Position numbers and translations under genes: made by a program. Source: Blastocladiella britannica (taxonomy: Eukaryota > Blastocladiomycota > Blastocladiomycetes > Blastocladiales > Blastocladiaceae). Taken from it: a stretch of 12,735 nt of DNA. Within the stretch, counting starts at the first letter, position 1, and each line of letters begins with the position of its first letter. The notes under the pieces were generated by a model. It ran no database searches and was not told where the DNA came from. It saw nothing but the letters and a program-made list of their open reading frames with translations. Location: assembly GCA_025349905.2 (NCBI GenBank), contig MU625061.1, forward strand, positions 1 to 12,735, given 5' to 3'. Positions 1 through 8,998 of this stretch are shown here, piece after piece.

Positions 1-1015
1 TCCGAATATGACGCGGGATGAACGTGGTGCGGATCGGGAGCGGCGAGAACATATTTTCCCCTGGTGCAACTTGAAGAATACGATTCATGTGAATCATATA
101 AGGCAGGTACCGGCGGGGGTTGCGGTCGAGGTCGCGTGCGAGGGGGCAGTTGTTGGCGCGGCGCGGCAGGAGGGGCAGCAATTGTTGGAGCAGGGCGGCA
201 CGGACTTGCACGGTGCAGTTTCTCTTTTGAGTGAAAATAAATGTGAGACAGAGGTTTAAAAAAATAGAATTTAAAAAGATAAAGCGTACCGGGACTGGAC
301 CGCCGTAGAGTACGTGTCGAATCCATGCACCGACAGCGGCCCCGACTGCTTTCTTGCGTGCCCGGTCCGTCGTGTGAGCCGGGTCGGTGACGATGATGGG
401 AGCCATGGTCCGGGTCACAAAAACACGAATGCAGCGCTAGACGTAGCCCTCGAAGCGCATGGTGATGTTGTTGCGGTAGGCCGTCTGGAGCTGGATAGCC
501 TCGTACGCAAAGACGTACGAGAGATGGAGGCCGTCAACACGATCTTCAAACGGGTTCTCCACGCCATCGCCATCCAGGCGACTCGGATGCGCTCGTGGAG
601 TGCTGCATCATCGCCTATCGAATTGAATAAAGTCAACCTTGTCCTCCAACAAAGAAAAGGATTGAAAAAGGAATCATACCAGCTCCTCCACCAGAGACAC
701 CAGAAAGCAGTCGCGTAAAGAGCTTTTTTGAGAAGCCAAAAATGACATCCCGGGACATGACCTCGGCAGCTGCATGCGAAAACCCGCCATGGGCCTCTTC
801 CACTTCTTCAAATCGTTAAAGGATCATGTACTTGAGCAGAAAGGAGGCCTGCTCGACGGCGTAGTGCGCGCGTACGACAAGGCGTTGAATAGAGAGCTCG
901 ATTTGAGAGTTCTTGCGAATTAGGTTGGGAGGCGGCAGATGGTGGTTGTGCGGTTGGGTCGAAAGACGTCCGGGTCCGGAAGGACAGCGTGAACAGGCTG
1001 GGCCCGGTCTGCCAT
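1..1015 (-). pseudogene. Decayed Fanzor1-like (eukaryotic TnpB-related) gene, N-terminal part, cut by window edge
   Basis: Read on the minus strand, protein-like stretches follow one another but need repair to join. From the ATG at 1015-1013 one frame gives MADRAQPVHAVLPDPDVF, then shifts near 930 (apparent 1-nt loss in a C run) into NLIRKNSQIELSIQRLVV and FLLKYMIL. A TAA at 818-816 interrupts that frame, which then continues as RFEEVEEAHGGFSHAAAEVM. A likely intron lies at 615-679; near 575 another 1-nt loss leads to HLSYVFAYEAIQLQTAYRNN and ITMRFEGYV, followed by TAG at 439-437 and MAPIIVTDPAHTTDRARKK. A second intron, 224-289, joins in phase 0 to a last exon with RRYLPYMIHMNRIL and FSPLPIRTTFIPRHIR at the window start. 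From memory, the order LSY...Y(E)A...TA..NNI.M.F..YV, then (Y/F)L..M..MN and PLR(T)..(V/I)P.HI is that of the N-terminal half of fungal Fanzor1 proteins. The diagnostic RuvC and zinc-ribbon parts would lie left of the window. That it is a broken gene is well supported; the family name is less certain. Confidence 0.62.
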
Positions 1016-1389
1016 GCTTGTCGGTCGGGTTGTGTTGATTTGTTGATTGGCAACTTTCAAAAGGGAGGTCTCAGTCACCATCCATGTGTATGGTCGCGAG
1101 ATAGGGGTCGACTTTTTTCCGCGATCACAAGGTGTTTTGGGCGCGGGCGCCGACAATCGCGTGACGATTTATTTTCGATTTTTCGATGTTTCAGTGGAAC
1201 CGACAAATCGCCCATCGCATCATTCCCCACTCTTTTTCGGTCGGCCAAGTCTCTGCCCTTCTCTCTTTCGTTTCGACCGAATATCGATATAGACTGTAGC
1301 TGTTGCTGTAACCGTTTCCCTCGACCGTCCGCCCCGACCGCCTGCCCGACTACATAGAATAGACCTGCCTCAAATCGATAAAGAAAAAA
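1016..1389 (+). promoter_or_regulatory. Intergenic region with protease promoter
   Basis: This 374-bp stretch lies between the 5' end of the decayed minus-strand gene and the protease ATG, so it would be a divergent promoter region. I see no convincing coding sequence. A perfect 10-bp palindrome, atatcgatat (1281-1290), lies about 100 bp upstream of the ATG and is the only TATA-like element; assigning it as the promoter core is a guess. Pyrimidine-rich tracts (about 1225-1275 and 1313-1350) precede an A-rich leader (aaagaaaaaaATGG) that gives the ATG at 1390 a good start context. Confidence 0.4.
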
Positions 1390-3557
1390 ATGGCCGGCTC
1401 CATCAAGCTCCTCCTTGCTCTTGCCGCGATTGCGCTCCTCAGCACCACCGCCGATGCCACCGCCGCCCGTCTGCAGGGCCCCGTGGGAAACCGGTTCATT
1501 GTGACACTTCACCCGAATGTGGATGTTGCCGAGCACCAGGCTAAGATCCAGAAGATTGTGGATGCGTCCAACACCAAGCCCGCGCCCGCCCCCGGCACCG
1601 TGTCGTCGGCGTCGGTGCGCGTGCACTCGAAGCTCGCGCGCGTGTACTCGGTGAAAGGCCGGTCGCACGGGTACAAGGGCTACTCGGGCGTGTTTGCTCC
1701 GTCGGCGGTGCAGGCGCTCAAGAACGACCCGGACGTGGCCGCCGTCGAGCCGAACCGCATGTGGCGTCTGCTGGGCTCGCAGCCTAACCCGCCGTCGTGG
1801 GGTCTCTCGCGCTCTTCGTCGCGCAAGTTCACTGCCGGGTCGTCGTACGCGTTCCCGGACCAGGCCGGTGCTGGCGTGACTGTCTATGTTCTCGGTATGT
1901 TTTTTATTCAGTTTAAGGGGGCAGGTGATTGAAATAAACACTCAACTGAATGTTTCAAATGTTAGACTCTGGGATCGACATCACGCACCCCGAGCTGCAG
2001 GGCCGCGCGACCTGGGGTACCACCCTCTGCAAGCCCGAGTACTGCCCCGTGCAGGACAAGGACGAGTATGTTCCTTCTCCTTTTTGTTATTGAAGGCAAT
2101 CGCTGACATTTTCGCTCCAACAATAGCACCGAGCACGGCACCCACGTTGCCGGTACCGTCGCCTCCAAGTCGTACGGTGTTGGTTCGTATATATTTCATC
2201 ACTTTTTACGATGATAAAAAAAACTGACAAAAAAAATGGAACAGCCAAGAAGGCCAACCTGGTCGCCATCAAGTGCCTCGGCGGCGTGGACGGTGTGGGA
2301 GACACCGAGGACATCATTAAGGGCATTGAGTGGGTGGTCGAGCACTACAAGAAGAACGGCAACGGCAAGGGCGCGGTGCTCAACATGTCGCTGGGCGGTG
2401 AAAAGTCGGACGCCACCACGCTCGCGGTGCGCGCGGCCATCTCGGCCGGCATCACCGTCGTTGCCGCCGCCGGTAACGACTCGGACGAGGACCACTTCAT
2501 TGACGCGTGCGGGTTCACCCCGGCCAACGTGCCCGAGGCCATCACCGTGTCGGCCATCGACAACACCGACACCCGCGCCTGGTACGCCAACATCGGTAAC
2601 TGCGTGTCCATGTTTGCGCCTGGATCCGAGATCGTCTCGCTGCAGCCGGGAGGCCGCACCCAGTCGATGGACGGCACGTCCATGGCTACGCCGCACGTTG
2701 CTGGGGCCGCGGCTCTGCTCTTGTCGCAGTTCCCTGGCCTCACCCCCGCCGAGGTCAAGGCAAAGCTTCTGGCTGCCGCTACCCCTGGCGCCGTCAAGGA
2801 TGCGCGCAGTGCTGGTACTGGTCTGTTGTTCATTAACCCGACCGCGGATCCGGTCTCGTCGTCCTCGTCCTCGTCGGCTTCGACTTCGTCGTCGACCACC
2901 ACTGCTGCGTCGTCGTCTTCATCGACCTCTTCGTCCACCTCGACGATTGTCAAGACGACCCCCATCACCACCACGACCTCGACCACTGCCGCGACCACCT
3001 CGACCGACGCTGTTCCCAAGGACGTGTCGACGACCTCCACCAGCACGTCGACCACCACCACTTCGTCCGCTAAACCGACGAGCTCGTCAACCAAGACCAT
3101 CAGCACTTCGACCAAGGCCACGTCGACCAAGGCTGCCAGCACTTCGACCAAGGCCAGTACGTCGACCAAGGCTGCCAGCACTTCGACCAAGGCCAGTACG
3201 TCGACCAAGGCTGCCAGCACTTCGACCAAGGCCAGTACGTCGACCAAGGCTGCCAGCACTTCGACCAAGCCGACCTCCACCAAGACGTCGACCACCACCA
3301 CGTCCACCACCACGTCGGCCAATCCCACCAAGACCTCCTCTATCACCGTCAAGCCCGCCGAGGTGACCCCTCCGGCCCCCGGTCCGACCGGCACCCCTGG
3401 CAAGAAGGCGGTGCTGGCGCCCGTGCCCGTGTTCAAGGCCCCCTCGGTGCCCGCGCCCGTCGCGTACCCGGTTCCGTCGTTTGCCGAGGCCCCCGCGGCT
3501 GCGTCGGCGTGCAAGGACTTCTGGCCCGTGGACGTGTGCAAGTCGCTTGGCCTGTGA
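1390..3557 (+). CDS. Secreted subtilisin-like serine protease (S8A, proteinase K type) with Ser/Thr-rich tail
   Basis: The gene has four exons: 1390-1894, 1966-2065, 2127-2182 and 2245-3557, 1974 nt in all, 657 aa, stop TGA. Residues 1-25 form a signal peptide with a hydrophobic core (IKLLLALAAIALL). Residues 35-124 resemble the I9 inhibitor propeptide, a chaperone removed on activation. The catalytic domain (about 135-420) has all landmarks: Asp169 in DSGID, His205 in EHGTHVAG, oxyanion-hole Asn298 in AAGND and Ser366 in DGTSMATPHVAG. The segment from ACGFTPANVPEAITV to MFAPG is typical of fungal proteinase K-like enzymes. It should therefore be an extracellular endopeptidase for nutrition or host and substrate breakdown. 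After residue 420 comes a Ser/Thr-rich, probably O-glycosylated linker (about 424-590) containing a 13-residue repeat, then a Pro-rich stretch and a short tail with Cys643 and Cys652. No clear GPI signal is visible. The tail is unusual; many family members end soon after the catalytic domain. Confidence 0.95.
1895..1965 (+). other. Protease intron 1 (71 nt)
   Basis: Donor GTATGT, acceptor TTAG, branch-like CTGAA upstream of the acceptor. It splits the codon of catalytic Asp169 (g|ac); the join gives VYVL-DSGID, the expected family sequence. Confidence 0.93.
2066..2126 (+). other. Protease intron 2 (61 nt)
   Basis: Donor GTATGT, acceptor ATAG, branch-like CTGAC at 2103-2107. The phase-2 join (ga|c) makes QDKD-DTEHGTHVAG, bringing the active-site His motif into frame. 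Confidence 0.92.
2183..2244 (+). other. Protease intron 3 (62 nt)
   Basis: Donor GTTCGT is weaker than the others; acceptor ACAG, branch-like CTGAC at 2224-2228. The join g|cc gives SYGV-AKKANLVAIKC, matching the family around the second beta strand. The exon before it is only 56 nt. Confidence 0.88.
3120..3269 (+). repeat. 39-bp tandem repeat, about 3.8 copies, in protease linker
   Basis: Identical 39-bp units at 3120-3158, 3159-3197 and 3198-3236 are followed by a 33-bp partial unit to 3269; the 18 bp before the array (3102-3119) match part of a unit. Each unit encodes TSTKAASTSTKAS, so copy-number change keeps the frame. Near-perfect DNA identity points to recent expansion and likely length variation between strains. 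Confidence 0.95.
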
Positions 3558-3620
3558 GCTCAGTCTTTTGCATTGTAATTTCCCTTTCTTTTTTTCCATA
3601 TATTTTTTTCATAAAAACGG
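3558..3620 (+). promoter_or_regulatory. 63-bp spacer serving as protease 3' end and editing-gene promoter
   Basis: Only 63 bp lie between the protease TGA and the next ATG on the same strand. The spacer is T-rich (tttctttttttcc, then ccatatatttttttc) and contains a TATA-like catatat. It holds no AATAAA; cataaaaac is the nearest A-rich element. Termination of one gene and initiation of the next must overlap here unless the two are co-transcribed. Confidence 0.6.
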
Positions 3621-5162
3621 ATGACTGGAACCTCGTCCTCCACGCCCGTCGGCGCCTTGGCATGCCAGCGCGACGCGTACGCGCGCATGCTCCAGGCCAC
3701 CGTGGTCTCGGCGACCGCCGATCCGCGCGACCCAACTTTGCAGCACGTCTTGCTCTCGGACACGGTGCTGTTTCCCGAGGGCGGTGGCCAGCCGGCGGAT
3801 CGTGGATATCTAGTGGTCATGAATGACAGTGTCGAATACATGGTCGTGGACGTGCAGCGCAAAGGCGTGGCGGCCGTGCACTACGTGAAGCTCTCGAATG
3901 ACGCTGGTCAATCGACGCTGGTGGCGGGCACCAAGGTCGAGGTGCGCGTGGACTGGGAGCGCCGGATCGACGCCATGCGCCAGCACTCGGGGCAGCACTT
4001 GCTCAGCGCCATTGCCGAGCGCAAGTATGGGTGGCGGACGGCCGGGTGGTGCGTCATATCCTTTCTTTACTGATCGCCTTTTGTCTGGTCTGGATCTGGC
4101 AACTGGCCCTGAAAACACATTTATAGGGCCTTTGCCGACACGGACGCAGTGTGGTCGTCGGTGGAGCTCGTCCCGGACGTGGCGCACGTGCACCCGCCGA
4201 TCGCCATCACCCCGGACACGGTTCGGGAGCTTGAGGCCGACTTGACCTCCGCAATCCTGGCCGCCCACCCAGTGACCGTCACCGAGTCTACATCCGGGAA
4301 CGGCAGCAATGGGGCAGCGCCCGACCCAGTATCGGCCTCGATCGTCGCCTCCCGCGCCTCGGCCAAATCGATCCCCGCCGACCTCCTGGCCGCCGCTTCC
4401 GGTGTGGACTTGGTGGTGCGCACAGTCCATATTGGGGCTGGAGCGCCCGGTACCGAGGATCATATTGACAGCAACAAGTGTTGCGGAACTCACGTGCACA
4501 ACACCAGCGACATGCTGGCGATCGCCATCAAGCCCACCGTCGATAAGGTGCGCAGTGGGGCCCGGATTTACTTTTGCGCGGGCCACCGGGTGCTGGGCGC
4601 GTTGCGCGACGCCAATGCGCGCGAGTCGGCGGTGGCGCGCCGGATCGGGTGCGCGGTGCAGGATGTGGACGACAAAGTCGCCAAGATGATGGTGGTGGCC
4701 CGCGCGGACAAGAAGCGCGCCAAGACGCTGGTGGACGCGCTCGCTTCCTCCATTGCCAGTGCCGCCCTGGCCCGGCAGCAGGCTGGATCGGTGTCGGGAG
4801 TGTTTGGCGAGTACATTGACTCGCCTGCGGCCGACCCGGAACTGCTGCTGGCCGTGACCTCGGCCATCAAGACTCAGCAGCCGGCACTTACGTCTACGGT
4901 GTGGGTGTTTGCCGCGTCCCTGGCCGATCCCTCCACTGCCCAAGCAGCTTCAAGTGGTGCCCTGGGCGTCGTGATCCTCGGCCCCGTTGGGAACGACCTC
5001 AATGCCACGATCGCGCGCGTCAAGGAAGCCATGCCCGAGTTGGCCGGCGGCGGTGGCAAGGGCAAGCCCGGGATGCTCGCCGTGTGGCAGGGCAAGGCCG
5101 CGGGTGCCGTCACCGATGCCTCGGGCCGGGCCATGGTGGCCAGCTTGATGGAACAACAATAA
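3621..5162 (+). CDS. AARSD1: Alanyl-tRNA editing protein (AARSD1 / AlaX-like, trans-editing)
   Basis: Two exons, 3621-4048 and 4127-5162, give 487 aa with stop TAA. The protein should hydrolyse Ser (or Gly) wrongly attached to tRNA-Ala, a free-standing copy of the alanyl-tRNA synthetase editing domain acting in the cytosol. N-terminal CQRDAYARM and LSDTVLFPEGGGQPADRG are family hallmarks, followed by VRVDWERRIDAMRQHSGQHL. The zinc site is complete: His122 and His126 (HSGQH) with Cys261 and His265 (CCGTH). The C-terminal half continues like animal AARSD1, ending in a Gly-rich stretch (GGGGKGKPGM) and a KAAGAVTDASGRAMVASL segment that resembles the DHHA1-type tail. The start is bounded by an in-frame TAA only 6 nt upstream (3612-3614), and M1 lies at the expected distance before CQRD, although position -3 is a C. 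Length is slightly greater than the human protein because of a low-complexity insert near residues 195-215. Confidence 0.93.
4049..4126 (+). other. Editing-protein intron (78 nt)
   Basis: Donor GTGCGT, acceptor ATAG, branch-like CTGAA at 4109-4113. The join tg|g makes RTAGW-AFADTDAVWSSVEL in frame; without splicing the first exon runs into a stop shortly after the donor. Confidence 0.92.
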
Positions 5163-5198
5163 ATGAATAACAAGGCTATATATTACGAAAGAAAACAA
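5158..5198. terminator. Shared 3' region of two convergent genes, with AATAAA overlapping a stop codon
   Basis: The only AATAAA near the end of the plus-strand editing gene is at 5158-5163 and contains its TAA stop. Just 36 bp (5163-5198) separate this stop from that of eIF5B on the other strand. On the minus strand the spacer offers the variant AATATA (within 5177-5184). The spacer is AT-rich against GC-rich flanks. Polyadenylation in the usual 10-30 nt window would leave a very short 3' UTR or reach into the opposite gene. Confidence 0.6.
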
Positions 5199-8100
5199 CT
5201 ACGCGACGCCCATGATCTTCTTGAGCCGGATAATCAGGCGCCAGTCCTCCTGGGCCACCTCGGCCTTGAAGTTCTCCTTGAGCACGTCGATCGATTCGCG
5301 CGTGATCTTAGACATGAGCGTGTCGCCTTCCAAAAAATGCCGCCCGACCATCTTGGGGGTCTCGTACGACGGGCACTCGATCTTCACGGCCACGCCACCG
5401 CCCGACTGGCCCTTCTTGACCACCTGCACGGGCTTGTGGTTCATCTCGATCGACGTGACCTTGCCAATGGTGATGAACGGACGTTCAGGATTATCGGCCG
5501 ACGGCGCCGCTTGCACGCAGATCGGGGTGCCGACGCGCAAGGAGCCCTCGATCACGTCGCAGCCAACAATGATCGGGTCGCGCTTGTTGAACACGCAGCC
5601 GGGGATAATCTTGAGCATGCACGGCCACACCGCCACGTGCGCGACGTCGGCCTTCTTCTTCTCGGTCAGGTCCTTGTAGTACGCCGTGAACTTGTCGTAC
5701 AAGTGGTAGATGATGTCGGCCTGGAACACGGTCACGCCGACGTCCTCGGCCAGCTCCATCGCCTCCTTTTCGACCTTGACGTCAAAGCACAGCATCACCG
5801 CGTACTCCTTGGCCGACTCGAGCATCACCGACGCCTTGACCACGTCCTTCTTGTGCACAGGGCCAATGTTGATCCCCGAAACCGGGATCTTCATGTCGCG
5901 CAGGAACGACAGCAGCGCCTCGAGCGAGCCCAGCGTCGATGCCTGCACCCACACGCCGCGGCCCGTGGTGTCAATGCCCGACATGAGCGTCTCTAGGTCC
6001 TGCATCACGTCGCGCTTAAGCTCCTCCTCGTCGTCCTCGGCGGTCACCACCAGCAGCCGCGACCCAGCGACCGCCTTGTCGAGCCCGTTGGCCGAGATCT
6101 TGATACCCATGGCCGCCTTGATCGACTTGTGGTGCACGTAGTTGGACTTAACGCGCAGCTCACGCAGCGGCTGCGGGGTCAGCAGCGCACGCACGTTGGT
6201 GGCAATGGCGCCCTCGAGCCCGCACACGACAATACGGTCGTTCTCGTTCAGCACGCCGTTGGACAGGATCACGTCAATGGTGGTGCCGAGACCCTCAATC
6301 ACCTTGACCTCGAGCACTGTGGCCTCAAGCTCGCCCACGTACATGAGCTTCTCGGACATACGCGACTGCGTCAGGTGCACCAGAAGATACAGCAAGTCCG
6401 GGATGCCCTCGCCCGTGATGGCCGACGTGGGCACAATCGACACGTACTTGGACATGTTCTTGTTGTCGTAGTACACCTCCGAGTTGAGCCCTTGCTCCGA
6501 GAACGCCAACTTGATGCGGTCGAGCCGGTCCTTGTACTCTTTTTGGACCGACTTGGCCTGCTTGGCAAACGACGCCTCGAACCCGCCGTTCGGGGTCTCA
6601 GCCCAGCCGTAGATGCGGTCAATCTTGTTGAGGGCCACAATGAACGGCGTCTTGCGGTTGCGCAGCAGGTTGAGCGACTCGATCGTCTGCGGCTCGAGCC
6701 CGTGCATGATGTCGACCACGAGCACCGCAATGTTGCACAACGACGAACCGCGCGACCGCAGGTTGGTGAACGACTCGTGCCCGGGGGTGTCAATGATCAG
6801 CAGACCGGGCAGCTTGATCTCGAGGTCCGTCTTGTTGAGCACCTCGGTCTTTTTCAAGATGGCGTCCTGCGGGAAGTACGTGGCGCCAATCTGCTGCGTG
6901 ATCCCACCGGCCTCGCCCTCCTGCACGTTGGTTTGGCGAATCTTGTCCAGCAGCTTGGTCTTGCCGGTATCGACGTGGCCGAGAATGCAGCACACGGGCG
7001 ACCGCAGATCGTCCTTGGACCGCGCGGCGAGCGCGGCCTCGTGGCGGGCGGCGCGGCGGGCGGCCGCCTCCTTGATGCGCTCCTCCTCGGCAATGCGGCG
7101 CTTGCGCTCCTGCGCCGTCTCCTCGTCCTCCTCCGAGTCTGAGTCGTCCCAGTCCGAGCCCGACTCGCTGTCGTCATCGTCGCTATCCTCTTCGGAATCC
7201 TCGTCCGACGACTAATCAAATATTTTTTGTTAGTTCTGACTGAGCAATCATAGAAAGAAAAATGGCATACCTCAGCCTTGACAGCCTTGGCGGCCGGCTT
7301 GCTCTTGGTCGGAGCGGGGGTGGCGTTCTTCTTGCCGTTGGCGGCGGCGGCGGCGGCGGGCGCCTTGGTGGGCGCCTTGGATTCGCTCTCAGACTCGGAC
7401 GAGGCATCCCAATCGTCCTTGACTTCCTCATCAGCGGCGGATTCCTCGTCCTCGGACGAAGACGCGTCCCATGCGTCCTTGGTGTCGTCTTCGTCCTCTT
7501 CCGCTTCCGCCTTTGCGGCGGCGGCGGCGACCTTGGCAGCCTCAGCGGCAGCAGCAGCGGCGGCGGTCGCCTCCTCCTTTGCGCGCTGCTTTTGCAGCTT
7601 GAAATCACCAACGGCGGCGTCCGCTCCCGGCTCGGACGCAGCAGCAGCGCCAGCGACAGCAGCGGGACGCCGCTTCTTCTTGTTCTCGTAAACGACGCGC
7701 TTCTTGGGCCGGTCGCCCTGGTCGGCATCGTCGTCCTGGCCAGCGCCCTGGGTGAGCGCAGGCACGACCACACCGGCGGCCAGCAGTTGCTGCAGCTTGA
7801 GCTCGTTGCGTCGCTTGGCCTCCTGCTGGGTCTTGGTCAAGAGCTTGCCCTCCTTCCGCAGCTGCTCCTTCTTGGCCTTTTGCTGCTCCTTCTTGAGCAG
7901 CCGCGCCTCCTCGCGAACCCGCTCCTCTTCCTCGACGCGCTTGCGCTCCTCCTCCTCGCGGCGACGTTCCTCGGCCTCGACCCGCGCTGCCTCCTCCTCG
8001 GCCGCGCGCTGGGCCGCAATCATCGCCTGCAGAGCCGCGATCGGCGCCCCCGGCTTGCCCTTGCCCTTCTTGCCGCCGGCCGACGCAGCAGCAGCAGTCG

Positions 8101-8998
8101 CGGCCTTGGCATCCTTGGCGGTCTCCGCATCCAGCAGCCGCAGCGCCTCTTGCTGCTTCTGCTGCTCGAGCTCCTTTTGACGCTGCTTGCGCAGCTTCTC
8201 CTTTTCCTTCTTGGACAGCGGCTTCTTATCCTCGTCGTCGGCGGCAGCAGCGTCGAGCGCCGCAGTGGCAGCAGCAGCGGTATCGGCGGCGGCAGTGGGC
8301 TCGGGTTTTGCCTTCCCCTTCTTGCCCTTCTTGCCCTTGCGCGTATCCTCCTCCGGCCACTCGTCATCAATGTTGGCGTCCGTGGCCACCGGCGCGGCAG
8401 GAGCGGTCTCTTCATCGTCCGCGACGTCGACGGGAGGAAGTGCGGCGGGCTTGGCGGCGGGCTGCTTACCTTTCTTGCCCTTTTTGCCCTTGCGCGTATC
8501 CTCCTCGGGCCACTCGTCGTCGACGTTGGCGTCGGTCGAGACGGGTGCCGTCTCCGCTACATCGTCGGCGGCAGCGGCGGGCTGGGCAGCGGCGGCAGGA
8601 GCGGGTTGTTGTTGCTGCTTGCCTTTCTTGCCCTTCTTGCCCTTGCGCGTATCCTCCTCGGGCCACTCGTCGTCAATGTTGGCGTCGGTCGACACGGGCG
8701 CGGGCGCAGGCGCGGGCTCCGCTACGTCGTCGGTAGGGGCTGCGGGTTTGGCAGGCTGCTTGCCCTTTTTGCCCTTTTTGCCCTTGCGCGTATCCTCTTC
8801 CGGCCACTCGTCGTCAATGTTGGCCGACACTGCCTCGGCCGGACCAGACGGCGCGGCAGGAACAGCAGCGGCGGTAGCAGCGGAAGCGTCAAGATCGGTA
8901 GCGGGCGCGGCGGGCGCGGCAGCGGCTGCCTCGTCAAACGCCGCGTCGTAGTCGTCCCAGTTTTGGTTCTTTTTCTTGCCCTTTCCTTTGGGTGGCAT
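5199..8998 (-). CDS. EIF5B: Eukaryotic translation initiation factor 5B (eIF5B, ribosomal subunit-joining GTPase)
   Basis: Two exons, 8998-7271 and 7211-5199, 3741 nt, 1246 aa, stop TAG. eIF5B (IF2 orthologue, yeast Fun12) is the GTPase that joins the 60S subunit to the initiation complex. The start fits: [16 protein letters not shown] resembles the yeast N terminus. The N-terminal half is a low-complexity tail: Ala/Pro-rich with four repeats (residues 60-229), a basic [19 protein letters not shown] segment, a long Glu/Arg/Lys coiled region (about 330-420), then acidic Ser/Asp/Glu patches crossing the intron. The G domain starts near 647: G1 GHVDTGKT 654-661, G2 around [13 protein letters not shown]3 DTPGHESF from 717, G4 NKID 771-774, and a SAITGEG G5. 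Domains II-IV follow; the protein ends [15 protein letters not shown], as in the eIF1A-binding domain IV. Every conserved element of the GTPase core seems intact. Size is close to human eIF5B. Confidence 0.97.
7212..7270 (-). other. eIF5B intron (59 nt)
   Basis: On the minus strand: donor GTATGC, acceptor TTAG, branch site CTAAC at 7233-7229, 16 nt before the acceptor. The phase-0 join makes [18 protein letters not shown] and opens the frame into [17 protein letters not shown]. Unspliced, the frame leaves the GTPase sequence. Confidence 0.94.
8312..8821 (-). repeat. Four-copy 21-residue repeat in the eIF5B N-terminal tail
   Basis: A 63-bp core occurs at 8759-8821, 8618-8680, 8465-8527 and 8312-8374, with starts 141, 153 and 153 bp apart. 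Each encodes N(I/V)[12 protein letters not shown] followed by KKGKKGK, at residues 60-80, 107-127, 158-178 and 209-229. Ala/Pro/Gln-rich spacers differ in length and sequence, while the cores are almost unchanged as protein and carry scattered silent differences. That pattern suggests selection on the motif rather than only recent slippage. Confidence 0.93.

Noticed and set aside
314..718. 134-codon plus-strand ORF
   Set aside because: The opposite strand carries family-like segments of the decayed Fanzor-type gene, whereas this frame gives no recognisable protein.
1047..1292. Small plus-strand ORF (81 codons) before the protease
   Set aside because: No recognisable motif, composition like intergenic sequence, and no splice path that joins it to the protease; an upstream ORF cannot be excluded.
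1075..1941. 288-codon minus-strand open frame over the protease promoter and first exon
   Set aside because: Arg/His/Gly-rich composition typical of antisense to GC-rich coding sequence; overlaps the signal peptide and propeptide exon.
3102..3269. Tandem repeat considered as a CRISPR-like array
   Set aside because: Units abut directly without spacers, keep the reading frame of the protease and lie in a eukaryotic gene.
2345..3541. 398-codon antisense open frame across the protease
   Set aside because: Its Val/Asp/Glu-rich repeats mirror the Ser/Thr-Lys repeat codons (TCG ACC AAG) on the other strand; it starts and ends with no gene-like context.
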